Notes under the pieces: generated by a model
The model's input: only the letters and a program-made list of their open reading frames with translations
Databases searched by the model: none
Told to the model about the DNA's origin: nothing
Program-made: the position numbers and the translations under genes
DNA from: a virus
IMG/VR virus record: IMGVR_UViG_3300035698_019895
Coordinates: 22,491 to 86,490 of that record
Strand: one strand, 5' to 3'
Length of the DNA stretch: 64,000 bases
Shown here: positions 25,952 through 33,720 of the stretch, one piece after another
Numbering within the stretch: position 1 is the stretch's first letter
Layout: the number at the start of each line of letters is the position of its first letter

Positions 25952-26290
25952 ATGGCGAAAATAGCCTTTGATATAGATGACACCCTAGCAAAAATAGTTG
26001 CACAAGGACAAGAATATGTCCAAGTACCTGACTATGATTTAATTCAAGTGATGAGATGGTTCATCAATAATGGAGATGAAGTTTATGTTTGGTCTGCAGG
26101 AGGAGTAGATTATGCTCAAATGTGGCTTAGAAAACTAGGACTTACTGATTCAGTAACAGTTATACCAAAAGTAGATTTGGGTGAAACACATCCTAATATG
26201 GATATTGCTTTCGATGATTGTGAAACTAAATTAGCTAAAGTAGATATTATAGTAAAAAGAAAATTAGGAATTGGACCAAAAAGAACATGA
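25952..26290 (+). CDS. HAD-superfamily phosphatase-like protein
   Basis: 112 aa. Motif I FDIDDTL (residues 6-12), motif II region VYVWSAGG (Ser), and motif IV region DIAFDD. Lacks a cap domain, so substrates are probably small molecules or protein-bound phosphates. Similar minimal HAD proteins are common in phages and are sometimes called 5'-nucleotidases. ATGA overlap with the next gene. Confidence 0.72.
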   Translation: MAKIAFDIDDTLAKIVAQGQEYVQVPDYDLIQVMRWFINNGDEVYVWSAGGVDYAQMWLRKLGLTDSVTVIPKVDLGETHPNMDIAFDDCETKLAKVDIIVKRKLGIGPKRT

Positions 26291-26973
26291 AGAAATCAGT
26301 AATATTAATAGGGGCAGGAAAAAGTGTTAGAGAAGGAATTGAAAAAGGTCTCTGGGAAAAGATTAAAGAGAAAACTATTTGGTCTTGTAACTATGCTTTT
26401 ATGACTATGCCTTATCTACCAAAAAGAGAACTCTTTGTAGATAGAGAATTTTATCTAAAAAATACAAATGCTTTGCAAGCTATATCTGATGAAGGAGTAG
26501 AAATGATTGCTCGTTATCAGTCACATTATGAAGCAGTAGGTTCAATTACAGGATATCAAACAACAAGATTACCAACTGGTTATAAAGGTAAACAAGCATT
26601 AAAAACAGATGGAACTCCTCATATTTATATAGGAGAAATGAATTTAGTAGGAACTTTTGCACTTTCATTAGCAATAGCAGAAGACTATGAAACTATTTAT
26701 TTACTCGGTTATGATTTTGGACCAACAAGTTATGAAGATAAAGATACTCATTATTATCAAGGAAAATTAGATGTATGGTCTGTAGGTGTAGGAAACCCAT
26801 CAGTTTATTTAAAAACTGATGGAAAAGTTGCAGATAATGTTAGAGATTTTAAAGTTTTTACACAAGAGAAAGATATTCAGATTTTTAATGTATCTTTGAA
26901 TAGTAATATTCCATATTTTACAAAACTCTCATATGAAACGTTCTTTAAAAAGATAGGAGATAATAATGTTTAA
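26287..26973 (+). CDS. DUF115-like Rossmann protein, possible transferase
   Basis: 228 aa. Starts SVILIGAGKSV, a Rossmann-type nucleotide loop, then WSCNYAF, ELFVDREFY and IYLLGYDFGPTS. This order recalls DUF115/MptE-like and bacterial motility-linked sugar transferase families in phages. I favour a glycan-related transferase, but the assignment is tentative. Overlaps the HAD gene. Confidence 0.5.
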   Translation: MKKSVILIGAGKSVREGIEKGLWEKIKEKTIWSCNYAFMTMPYLPKRELFVDREFYLKNTNALQAISDEGVEMIARYQSHYEAVGSITGYQTTRLPTGYKGKQALKTDGTPHIYIGEMNLVGTFALSLAIAEDYETIYLLGYDFGPTSYEDKDTHYYQGKLDVWSVGVGNPSVYLKTDGKVADNVRDFKVFTQEKDIQIFNVSLNSNIPYFTKLSYETFFKKIGDNNV

Positions 26974-27271
26974 ATGTAATAAGTGTGGGAAAACTACACA
27001 ACCAAGAGAAGGAATGAATAAGATAATGTTAAATCGTAGAGAAAAACAATATTATACTGCAACTTTTAGACATAAAAAAAATAATAATAAAATGATAAAA
27101 TACGTTAAACCTTATGATGAAGAGTTGGAAAAATTAAAAAGAGATAATTGGGAACTTATTTCTGAAAAACAGACTAAAGGATGGGAAATAGTTTCCGAAT
27201 TAAATTTGTGTGAAGAATGTAATAGACAGAATATAGAGAAAATTAAAACGGAGGAAACAATTAAAACATGA
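26966..27271 (+). CDS. Zinc-finger-like hypothetical protein
   Basis: 101 aa. CNKC at residues 4-7 and CEEC near 87-90 probably form one zinc site across the protein. Between them is a basic, helical section and GWEIVSELNL. Found in phages; function unknown. Confidence 0.5.
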   Translation: MFKCNKCGKTTQPREGMNKIMLNRREKQYYTATFRHKKNNNKMIKYVKPYDEELEKLKRDNWELISEKQTKGWEIVSELNLCEECNRQNIEKIKTEETIKT

Positions 27272-27957
27272 AGAAAAAAATTCTAGCTTTAGTAATGATT
27301 TTGTTCTTAATGGCAAGCCCAATAGTATTGGGTGATGCAGGAGTCGCAGGAGTTATTGGTTCAGGTTCGGCAAGTGATTCGACTTCCACTGCAACAGGCG
27401 GTGCTGGTGGCGCAGGTGGTAATGCAGTAGCTGGTGGTGGAACTGGCGTAGGGACAGGAGTAGGAACAGGCATTGGTGGAGACTCAAGTGCTATGTCAGG
27501 TTCTAACGCACAGCAATTAGGTATAGTAGAACAAGGTAGCGAGCAAGCTACTGCTGTAGATGCAAGTAAAAAGAATAATGTATTTGCACCAGTATTTGTT
27601 GCACCGTCGCTTAACCCAACAAAGGGAATGGCAGAGGCACAACTCAATACCTTTTTTGGAGGATTAGGTTTTTCACAGACAGAAGAGTATTCAACTTGTT
27701 CAGAAAGCATAAAGCTAACGCTTGAAGCTTTAAGAGCAGGTATTATTAATATAGATGAAGCAAAAGTAGAATATCTAGCAGCAAAAGCACAATATAAAGA
27801 TGCAACAGCACCTAAGAGACTTTGTAGCATAGGTCCAAAAACAAGAGGGAGACATCTTCTTAATGGTTTTGGTTTACTAGCTAACGATGGTTGTAAAGAG
27901 TTCAATACTGATAATTTGTTCGGGTTGAAAAATTTATTTTCAAAGAAAAACAAGTAA
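27268..27957 (+). CDS. Exported Gly-rich protein
   Basis: 229 aa. N-terminal signal peptide (MKKKILALVMILFLMASPIVLG, probable cleavage after about residue 22). Residues 25-75 are Gly, Ala, Ser and Thr-rich and low-complexity (TGGAGGAGGNAVAGGG). The C-terminal half is ordinary sequence with Cys residues (STCSES, RLCSIG, DGCKEF) that could form disulfides outside the cell. No lipobox. The G+C content of the repeat is higher than its surroundings, which may reflect the Gly codons alone. An exported protein encoded by a phage-like element is unusual; function unknown. Confidence 0.65.
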   Translation: MKKKILALVMILFLMASPIVLGDAGVAGVIGSGSASDSTSTATGGAGGAGGNAVAGGGTGVGTGVGTGIGGDSSAMSGSNAQQLGIVEQGSEQATAVDASKKNNVFAPVFVAPSLNPTKGMAEAQLNTFFGGLGFSQTEEYSTCSESIKLTLEALRAGIINIDEAKVEYLAAKAQYKDATAPKRLCSIGPKTRGRHLLNGFGLLANDGCKEFNTDNLFGLKNLFSKKNK

Positions 27958-27995
27958 ATTAAATATTCTGTCTATTACATTTAATTTAAAATATT

Positions 27996-28370
27996 ATGAA
28001 AGTAATTATAGCAGGAAGTAGAAATATAAATAATATTGCATTAGTAGAAGCTGCTTGCTTCAAAGCTATGCAACGTTGGAGAAAGCATGGAGTTGGATTT
28101 TACATTACTGAAGTAGTTTGTGGTGAAGCTAGAGGAGTTGATAGCTTAGGTAAAGAACTAGCTAAAAAAGCAGGAATTCCTATAAAATCATTTCCAGCTG
28201 ATTGGGATAAATATGGGAAACAAGCAGGATATATTAGAAATGCAGCTATGACTAAATATGCAGAAGCATTAATAGCAATTTGGGATGGGCAAAGTCGAGG
28301 CACTAAAATGATGATAGATTTAGCTAAAAGAGCTAAATTAAAAGTATTTGTTTATCAAGTAGAAGGATAA
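27996..28370 (+). CDS. YspA-like SLOG-domain protein (DUF2493)
   Basis: 124 aa. Opens with VIIAGSRN and contains CGEARGVDSLGKELAKKAGI and RNAAMTKYAEALIAIWDG, the pattern of the YspA/cpYpsA-related SLOG family. SLOG domains bind nucleotide-like ligands such as NAD or ADP-ribose derivatives. Common in phages, role unproven. Given the NAD genes, a link to NAD derivatives is possible but only inferred. Confidence 0.78.
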   Translation: MKVIIAGSRNINNIALVEAACFKAMQRWRKHGVGFYITEVVCGEARGVDSLGKELAKKAGIPIKSFPADWDKYGKQAGYIRNAAMTKYAEALIAIWDGQSRGTKMMIDLAKRAKLKVFVYQVEG

Positions 28371-28373
28371 AAA

Positions 28374-28880
28374 ATGACTATAATAATTCAAGCTAAAAAA
28401 ATAATAGAATCTTTATCTCAAATGAAAGAACAGCCTGCTTCAGTTTCAGGAAAATATCATTTCGGAGAAACTTTATTAGAACATACTGAACGTTGTGTTA
28501 GTATAATGTATAATATTTGTGATAGTTTGAATATTCAAGAAAGCGATAGAGAAATGTTAGTTGCTTCAGCTTATTTACATGATATAGGTAAAGTACTGAT
28601 TACTAGAAAAGGTCATGAAGATTTATCTTGTTGGAAATATTTTTCTAAAACAGGTTATAGTAGAATAGATGCTTTTATGCATTTACATCCTATATTATCT
28701 GCTGTTATGTTAGATGATTTTGAACTAGATAGAAAAGAAGAAATAAAAAGATTAGTTTCTGTTCATATGGGACATTGGTATAAAGAATGTCCACAACCTG
28801 AAACTTTATATGAAAAGCTAATTGTATTAGCTGATTATTTAGCTTATCAGAAAGAATTATTTAATTATAAAGAGAAATAA
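28374..28880 (+). CDS. HD-domain phosphohydrolase
   Basis: 168 aa. His in LLEHTERC, HD pair LHDIGK (68-73), His in LHPILSA, His in VHMGHW and final LADYLAY Asp. All metal ligands of the HD fold are present. Likely hydrolyses a nucleotide or cyclic nucleotide phosphate. It may act on dNTPs or on a defence signal; no further evidence. Confidence 0.75.
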   Translation: MTIIIQAKKIIESLSQMKEQPASVSGKYHFGETLLEHTERCVSIMYNICDSLNIQESDREMLVASAYLHDIGKVLITRKGHEDLSCWKYFSKTGYSRIDAFMHLHPILSAVMLDDFELDRKEEIKRLVSVHMGHWYKECPQPETLYEKLIVLADYLAYQKELFNYKEK

Positions 28881-28882
28881 AA

Positions 28883-28957
28883 ATGATAGAATATATATTA
28901 TTAGGTGCATTCTTATTCGGTGTATTTGTAGGTTATATTATACGAAGTATGGAGTAA
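28883..28957 (+). CDS. Single-pass membrane peptide
   Basis: 24 aa, MIEYILLGAFLFGVFVGYII then RSME. It fills the gap between two genes and starts 2 bp after the previous stop. Similar mini membrane peptides are seen at 11078 and 34345. Short, so support is limited. Confidence 0.35.
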   Translation: MIEYILLGAFLFGVFVGYIIRSME

Positions 28958-28959
28958 AT

Positions 28960-29229
28960 ATGAATAAAGATAAAACAAAAAGACTGTCTAAACATAGACA
29001 TGAATTGAAAGAAAAAAAGAAAAAACATAGTAATAGACATAAACATACTTGGATAAAATATCAGGATTTCAATACAGTTACAATGATGAAATGTAAAGAT
29101 TGCAATAAACTAGTTTTTCCAAATAAAAAAATAAATAAATGTGTAGTAAAAGGATGTTTTGGGAAGGCTAAATACAGACCACCGTTAGATACAAAAGCTT
29201 GGAAAGAAATATGCAAAAAATTAAAGTAG
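28960..29229 (+). CDS. Basic protein with zinc ribbon
   Basis: 89 aa. Lys and His-rich N-terminus (KHRHELKEKKKKHSNRHKH), then CKDC and CVVKGC knuckles forming a probable zinc site. Overlaps the start of dapB by 19 bp. Probably binds nucleic acid; function unknown. Confidence 0.5.
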   Translation: MNKDKTKRLSKHRHELKEKKKKHSNRHKHTWIKYQDFNTVTMMKCKDCNKLVFPNKKINKCVVKGCFGKAKYRPPLDTKAWKEICKKLK

Positions 29230-29912
29230 GATTACTAGGACTAGGTAGAACAGGACGAATAGTAGCTGAATCTCTATTCAAAGATGGAAGATTTGATTTA
29301 GTATTTGCTGTTAAAAAAACTCCTCCTAAAATTCAAGATTATGATTTTAGTGTAGAACCTAGAGAGATGCTTCCAAAATTAATTAGAGAATTTCAACCAA
29401 ATATTATAGTAGATTTTACAACTCCAGAAGCTACTTTAGAAAATATAAAAAATCTAAGTGAAAATATAGGTATGGTTGTAGCTACTACAGGATTTACAGA
29501 TAATCAGATTGATGAGTTAAAAATGCAATCTCTCAAGATACTTTATGCTCCAAATATTTCAGACGGTATAAACATCTTAATGAGTGCTTGTAAAACTATT
29601 GATAGATTATGGCCAGATGCAGATGTTGAAATAATAGAACAACATTTTAAAGGTAAAAAAGATGCACCTTCTGGAACTGCAAAAAAGATAGCAAATGTAT
29701 TTGAAAAAGATGTTTGTATACATGCAGTTAGAGCTGGAGGAATAGTTGGAATGCATAAAGTAATATTTGCTAGACCTAATCAAAAAATTATAATAGAACA
29801 TGAAAGTTTTTCTAAAGAAGTATTTGCAGAGGGAGCAAAAAGAGCTGTATTGTGGTTACATAAACAAGAACCCGGATTTTATGAAATGAATGATATTTTT
29901 AATGGAAGATAA
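29211..29912 (+). CDS. dapB: 4-hydroxy-tetrahydrodipicolinate reductase
   Basis: 233 aa. ATG 29211 with GGAAAG just upstream is chosen over TTG 29199. N-terminal NAD(P) loop GLLGLGRTGR (7-16), VDFTTPEA, ATTGF, and the substrate/catalytic segment EQHFKGKKDAPSGTA (143-157). Catalyses an NAD(P)H-dependent step of diaminopimelate and lysine synthesis. No other dap gene is in the window, so it may boost a host bottleneck, perhaps for peptidoglycan. A rare cargo for phages. Confidence 0.85.
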   Translation: MQKIKVGLLGLGRTGRIVAESLFKDGRFDLVFAVKKTPPKIQDYDFSVEPREMLPKLIREFQPNIIVDFTTPEATLENIKNLSENIGMVVATTGFTDNQIDELKMQSLKILYAPNISDGINILMSACKTIDRLWPDADVEIIEQHFKGKKDAPSGTAKKIANVFEKDVCIHAVRAGGIVGMHKVIFARPNQKIIIEHESFSKEVFAEGAKRAVLWLHKQEPGFYEMNDIFNGR

Positions 29913-29946
29913 AAAAGAAAAGTGATTAACCCCTTGAAAGGAAGAT

Positions 29947-30315
29947 ATGAAGCTACAAGACCAAGTCGTAAGTTTAGAGTTATCTAAGCAGTTAAAAGAG
30001 GCAGGATATAGGCAAGAAGGCTTATGGTGGTGGCAACTGACAGGTTTTCCAATAGAAGAATATTACAATGGAAAATTAACTAATAATCCTAATAATGAAA
30101 CGTTAAGAGCCATTATCGCTCCCACAGTTGCAGAGTTAGGGGAAGCGTTGCCTGATACATTTGTATCAGGACAATTAGATATAAAAAGTAATAAACCACA
30201 TACCTTTGCTTGTTATGGGTGGTCACAAATTCCACAACAAGAGGCCGACACCGAAGCCAATGCCAGAGCAAAAATGTGGTTATATTTAAAAAAAGAAAGG
30301 AAGAAAAGTGGCTAA
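29947..30315 (+). CDS. Conserved phage protein, paralogue of the gene at 9188
   Basis: 122 aa with AAAGGAAG upstream. Same N-terminal block QVVSLELSKQLKEAGY and APTVAELGEALP as the gene 20 kb earlier, and the same DTEA..ARAKMWLYL ending. The middle parts differ, so the two copies have diverged or recruit different partners. Unknown function. Confidence 0.6.
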   Translation: MKLQDQVVSLELSKQLKEAGYRQEGLWWWQLTGFPIEEYYNGKLTNNPNNETLRAIIAPTVAELGEALPDTFVSGQLDIKSNKPHTFACYGWSQIPQQEADTEANARAKMWLYLKKERKKSG

Positions 30316-30961
30316 AGAAAAAATAATTCTTTCAGCAATTGTAGGGTCTCATGCATATGGATTAGCTAATGAAGATAGTGATATAGATACTTTAGGAATC
30401 TATGTAGCTCCAACTCAAGAAGTACTAGGAATACGCAATATAAAAGAAACTATACACAAAACTAATCCAGATGTTACATATCATGAAGTAAAGAAATTTA
30501 TTAGTTTAGCTTTGAAATGTAATCCTACTATTTTAGAATTATTGTTTGTAGATAAGTATCTCAAACAAACTCCAGAAGGATTACTATTAGTACATAATAG
30601 AAAAGCATTTTTAAGCAGAATTATATATAACTCTTATGGTGGATATGCTATATCTCAAGCTCGCAAATTAAATGCGAAAGGAACTTTTCCATCAAAAGTA
30701 AAGAATAGATATGCAAAACATGCCAGACATGTTTATAGATTATTAGACCAAGGTCGACAACTTCTTGAAACAGGTAATTTGAATGTTAAAGTTAAGAACA
30801 GAGATGAACTGATGAGAATAGGAGAACTACCTGTATATGAATTAATTACAAAATTTGAAAAGGATTTTAAAAAGTTTGACCAAACTGTGACTACATTACC
30901 AGATAAACCTGATTATGAAACTATCAATAAAATACTTCTGGAAATTAGGAGTTACAATTAA
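30308..30961 (+). CDS. RlaP-like nucleotidyltransferase (RNA repair), with a swapped C-terminus
   Basis: 217 aa, GTG start with AAAGGAAG upstream. Polymerase-beta-type motif GSHAYGLANEDSDID (residues 13-27) and the C-terminal helical section match COG3541/RlaP, found beside RNA ligases in bacterial RNA-repair operons. The last 19 residues (DKPDYETINKILL...) are repeated in near-identical form after the endonuclease gene that follows, so the natural 3' end appears replaced by a version carried with that gene. The motif set suggests nucleotidyl transfer to RNA; partners and substrate are unproven. Confidence 0.75.
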   Translation: MAKEKIILSAIVGSHAYGLANEDSDIDTLGIYVAPTQEVLGIRNIKETIHKTNPDVTYHEVKKFISLALKCNPTILELLFVDKYLKQTPEGLLLVHNRKAFLSRIIYNSYGGYAISQARKLNAKGTFPSKVKNRYAKHARHVYRLLDQGRQLLETGNLNVKVKNRDELMRIGELPVYELITKFEKDFKKFDQTVTTLPDKPDYETINKILLEIRSYN

Positions 30962-31432
30962 ATGATATTGTCTAAAATTTGTAGAGCATGTAAAAAAGAA
31001 AAATCATTAAGTGATTTTTATACTAATAACAGATGGAAAGATAAATTAGAACGTAGATGTAAAAAATGTTTATCCTCTCAAGCAAAAAAAAGATATTGGA
31101 AAAACCCAGAAAAATATTTACTCAAAAACAAAAATAGTAAATACGGCAAAAAAGGCAGTGTTTTTGCTAAAGCAAGAAGACTAAAGAAAGCTTACAATCT
31201 TCCAATTAAAATATGGAATACTATGTTTAAACATCAAAAAGGTAAATGTGCTATTTGTGATGCTTCTGCATTAGTAGTAGACCATAATCATAATACTAAA
31301 GAAATTAGAGCTTTGTTATGTCATAAATGTAATCGTGGTTTAGGTCATTTTAATGATAATCCAGAATTATTAAGAAAAGCAGCAAGATATTTAGAAGACC
31401 CAGTTGCAGTAATATCTGAAAAACGGCCTTGA
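30962..31432 (+). CDS. Endonuclease VII-family HNH-type endonuclease
   Basis: 156 aa. Zinc pairs CRAC and CKKC at the N-terminus; core CAICDASALVVDHNHNTKEI, then LLCHKCNRGLGHFND, as in recombination endonuclease VII. ATG overlaps the RlaP stop, using the AGGAG in the RlaP 3' end. Homing-type enzymes of this family cut the vacant allele and spread. Its insertion near the RlaP 3' end, flanked by a duplicated 3' end, supports mobility. Confidence 0.85.
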   Translation: MILSKICRACKKEKSLSDFYTNNRWKDKLERRCKKCLSSQAKKRYWKNPEKYLLKNKNSKYGKKGSVFAKARRLKKAYNLPIKIWNTMFKHQKGKCAICDASALVVDHNHNTKEIRALLCHKCNRGLGHFNDNPELLRKAARYLEDPVAVISEKRP

Positions 31433-31494
31433 CAGATAAGCCAAATTATGATATAATAAACAAGATATTACTCGAAATAAGGAGCTATAATTAA
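31420..31494 (+). pseudogene. Remnant of the original RlaP 3' end
   Basis: Read from about 31420, the frame gives TALTDKPNYDIINKILL..., ending EIRSYN then TAA 31492-31494. The last 19 residues match the intact RlaP end in 16 of 19 positions, and the two DNA copies are about 75% identical by my count (45 of 60 bases, stop included). It has no start and follows the endonuclease gene, so it is most likely what is left of the uninterrupted gene. It provides AAGGAG for the next gene. Confidence 0.75.
31429..31457 (+). promoter_or_regulatory. Consensus sigma70-type promoter inside the RlaP remnant
   Basis: TTGACA (31429-31434), a 17-bp spacer, then TATAAT (31452-31457): a perfect match to the housekeeping promoter consensus. 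It lies 37 bp before the next gene start (31494). The corresponding positions in the intact RlaP copy read TTACCA and ACTATC, so the signal exists only in the remnant. It could drive 31494 and the downstream CCA-adding enzyme. Not tested by any other evidence. Confidence 0.6.
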
Positions 31495-31700
31495 TGACAG
31501 AAAGAATTAGAAAAGAAAGAGTAACTTTATTAAAACTTAAAAAGGGAGCATCTGACCATCAAATAGAACAAATGAAAAAGTTTTTGGTCAAACATGATTT
31601 ATTTAAAAAATATATTCCTGAAGAAAATGCTTTTGAAGTAAAAGACCAACAGAAAGCAAAAAAAATTCTAAATGATGCTAAACAAGGATTAGATACATGA
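31494..31700 (+). CDS. Hypothetical protein
   Basis: 68 aa, first gene after the consensus promoter, with AAGGAG from the RlaP remnant upstream. Basic and helical (ASDHQIEQMKKFLVKHDLFKK). No known motif. ATGA overlap with the next gene. Confidence 0.5.
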   Translation: MTERIRKERVTLLKLKKGASDHQIEQMKKFLVKHDLFKKYIPEENAFEVKDQQKAKKILNDAKQGLDT

Positions 31701-31879
31701 GTCAGTTTTGTAGAATTTGTGCAAAGAAAATACAAAAAGACAGAACAGGGCATGAACAAGTTTGTAACAAATGTATTGATAGTTTATCCCCTTGTCCTCA
31801 TTGTTTTAGTATGACATATACTATTAAAGATAAATGTGGAAAATGCAAAGAAAATAAATTAAAATGTATAATAAAGTAA
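31697..31879 (+). CDS. Zinc-binding mini-protein
   Basis: 60 aa with CRIC, CNKC, CPHC and CGKC: four CxxC pairs, enough for two zinc sites. Overlaps the CCA-adding enzyme start by 16 bp. Function unknown, perhaps an RNA-binding partner. Confidence 0.5.
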   Translation: MSQFCRICAKKIQKDRTGHEQVCNKCIDSLSPCPHCFSMTYTIKDKCGKCKENKLKCIIK

Positions 31880-32856
31880 AAGAAATTATCAATCCAGTAT
31901 ATATTGTAGGTGGTTCTGTTAGAGACGAAATTATGGGAAAGAAACCCAAAGATTACGATTTCTGCACTCCATTACTACCTGATGAAATTGAAAAAGCTAT
32001 AAAGAAAGCTGGTAAGAAAGCTTATAACATCGGTAAAAGATTCGGTACTCTTGGAATGACTTTCGATGGCCAAATGGTTGAAGTTACTACTTTCAGAACT
32101 GAACAATATACTCCTGGAAGCAGAAAACCTCAAGTTCAATTTGTCAATGATATTACTGCAGATTTAAGCAGAAGAGATTTTAGAATCAACTCAATAGCTA
32201 AAAGAGATGGCAAATATATTGACCCCTTTGGTGGCAGATTAGATATAATGGAACGCAGTATTAAATGTGTTGGAGAACCAAAGGCTAGATTCAAAGAAGA
32301 CCCCTTAAGAATGTTAAGAGCTGCTAGATTTGCTTCTCAATTAGAATTTAGTATAGACCAGTATCTAGAACAAATGGCTAAAAAAATGTGTCATAAAATT
32401 CTAGAAGTTAGTAAAGAGAGATGGATGATGGAGATGGATAAATTACTTGTAACTGAACATCCAGAATTGGGTTTAGACTTTTTAGCTAGAACTAAATTAC
32501 TGAACTTTATGTTTCCAGAATTATCTTTACAAGTAGACTATGACCAGAACAATCCATTTCATAGTTTAAATTTGTGGGAACATACTAAATTAACTGTATA
32601 TTATACTCCAAAAGATGTCAACTTACGATGGGCTTCATTATTACATGATATCGGTAAACCTTTTGTTAGAGGAGAAAAAGACAATCCTCCCAGAAGTAAT
32701 TATATTAAGCATGATTTACTCGGAAAAGAACTTGTAGAGAAATATGCACGATATTTAAAATGGTCCAACGAAAGACGAGAGAAAGTCTCTGAATTAGTTT
32801 TAAATCATTTACTAACAGGAAGTCCTATATACGAAGCTGATAAGAAAGCTCATTAA
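31864..32856 (+). CDS. cca: CCA-adding tRNA nucleotidyltransferase with HD domain
   Basis: 330 aa. Class II motifs: VGGSVRDEIMG (15-25), DYD (30-32), RRDFRINSIA, EDPLRMLRAARFA. An HD phosphohydrolase domain follows (HSLNLWEHTK, LLHDIGKP). It adds or repairs the 3' CCA of tRNAs. All 12 tRNA genes here encode CCA already, so repair after damage is the more likely job. Overlaps the zinc mini-protein. The C-terminus ends shortly after the HD domain. Confidence 0.88.
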   Translation: MYNKVKEIINPVYIVGGSVRDEIMGKKPKDYDFCTPLLPDEIEKAIKKAGKKAYNIGKRFGTLGMTFDGQMVEVTTFRTEQYTPGSRKPQVQFVNDITADLSRRDFRINSIAKRDGKYIDPFGGRLDIMERSIKCVGEPKARFKEDPLRMLRAARFASQLEFSIDQYLEQMAKKMCHKILEVSKERWMMEMDKLLVTEHPELGLDFLARTKLLNFMFPELSLQVDYDQNNPFHSLNLWEHTKLTVYYTPKDVNLRWASLLHDIGKPFVRGEKDNPPRSNYIKHDLLGKELVEKYARYLKWSNERREKVSELVLNHLLTGSPIYEADKKAH

Positions 32857-32875
32857 ATGAAAGTAAGGGGGTATA

Positions 32876-33055
32876 ATGGCATTAAAAGTAGGATGTATAA
32901 TGTGTGGTAATGAACTTCAAGAACCCGGAGCAATACTTTTTGCATCACCAACAGAGATAGGGCTGTGTGCTAAATATCATATATGTATTAAATGTCAAAA
33001 AAGTGTTATTATTTTTATAACTGAAAAAATGTTACAAAATAAGAAAACTCATTAA
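32876..33055 (+). CDS. Small Cys-containing protein
   Basis: 59 aa with AAGGGGG upstream. CIMC near the start and CIKC in the middle, plus CAKYHIC, suggest one zinc ribbon. Ends NKKTH; the 18 bp at its end (33039-33056) closely match the end of the CCA gene (32840-32857). Function unknown. Confidence 0.5.
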   Translation: MALKVGCIMCGNELQEPGAILFASPTEIGLCAKYHICIKCQKSVIIFITEKMLQNKKTH

Positions 33056-33067
33056 AAGGAGAAATAT

Positions 33068-33379
33068 ATGCCTGGATTAATACTAGAAACAGATTTATCT
33101 GAACACTATAATTGTACCAAGTGTGGTCAATGTTGTCATTTTTTTGAAATGATAGTTAACCCACAAACACTTAAAATCGATGGTTTGTTAGTTAAAGAAG
33201 CATTTAAAAAAGAATTAAGAGTAGATTTTAAAGATGTAGGACAATGTTCAGTTAAAGTTAATGTTACATGTGAACATTTTGATAATACTAACGGATTGTG
33301 TAAGATATATGACAGAAGACCAAAAATTTGTAGAAATCATTTTTGTCAACGTTATCCGAAAATAGATGAGGAAAAATGA
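33068..33379 (+). CDS. YkgJ-family cysteine-cluster protein
   Basis: 103 aa. CTKCGQCC near residue 16, then CEHFDN..GLCKIYDRRPKICRNHFC: the CxxCxxCC...C...C pattern of the YkgJ family, a putative zinc or iron-sulfur binding protein. Family function is not established. AAGGAG upstream. Confidence 0.75.
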   Translation: MPGLILETDLSEHYNCTKCGQCCHFFEMIVNPQTLKIDGLLVKEAFKKELRVDFKDVGQCSVKVNVTCEHFDNTNGLCKIYDRRPKICRNHFCQRYPKIDEEK

Positions 33380-33696
33380 AAATTATAATAGGAAACATAA
33401 TAAAGAAGCTTTTACATACAGTAAAAACAAAAATATCAGTTAGTAAAAAAGAAATTAGAATAAATGGTGAGAAAATTGATATAAAAATTGATGATAAAGA
33501 TGAAATTAAAATTATTGTAGAAGGAGGAGTCGCAGATATTGATGCTAATGTTGTTATAGTGAAGGGTAATGTTAATGGTAATATAAAAACAAATAGCATT
33601 GAATGTAAAGATGTTAATGGTGACATAGATGCGAATTCTGTTATATGTAATAAAATCAAAGGTAATATAGACTCATTGAGTATTATAAATAATTAA
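33376..33696 (+). CDS. Beta-helix-like repeat protein, polymer-forming type
   Basis: 106 aa. Repeats of 12-17 residues rich in Asn, Gly and Val/Ile (VKGNVNGNIKTNSIECKDVNG, DIDANSVICNKIKGNID, limited here to single turns) resemble a right-handed beta helix or bactofilin-like/DUF4097 fold. The N-terminal 20 residues are basic. Such domains can assemble into filaments. Role unknown; it is the last gene before the tRNA clusters. Confidence 0.5.
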   Translation: MKIIIGNIIKKLLHTVKTKISVSKKEIRINGEKIDIKIDDKDEIKIIVEGGVADIDANVVIVKGNVNGNIKTNSIECKDVNGDIDANSVICNKIKGNIDSLSIINN

Positions 33697-33720
33697 AAAT
33701 GAAGAAGATAAATAATAAAT

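Noticed and set aside
27261-27953. 230-residue reading frame on the minus strand opposite the Gly-rich gene
   Set aside because: It is the reverse of the low-complexity Gly/Ala repeat (Pro/Ala-rich), has no ribosome site, and every supported gene is on the + strand.
32416-32856. Frameshifted or fused CCA-adding enzyme
   Set aside because: The 330-aa frame is continuous through the HD domain and ends normally; no second frame joins.
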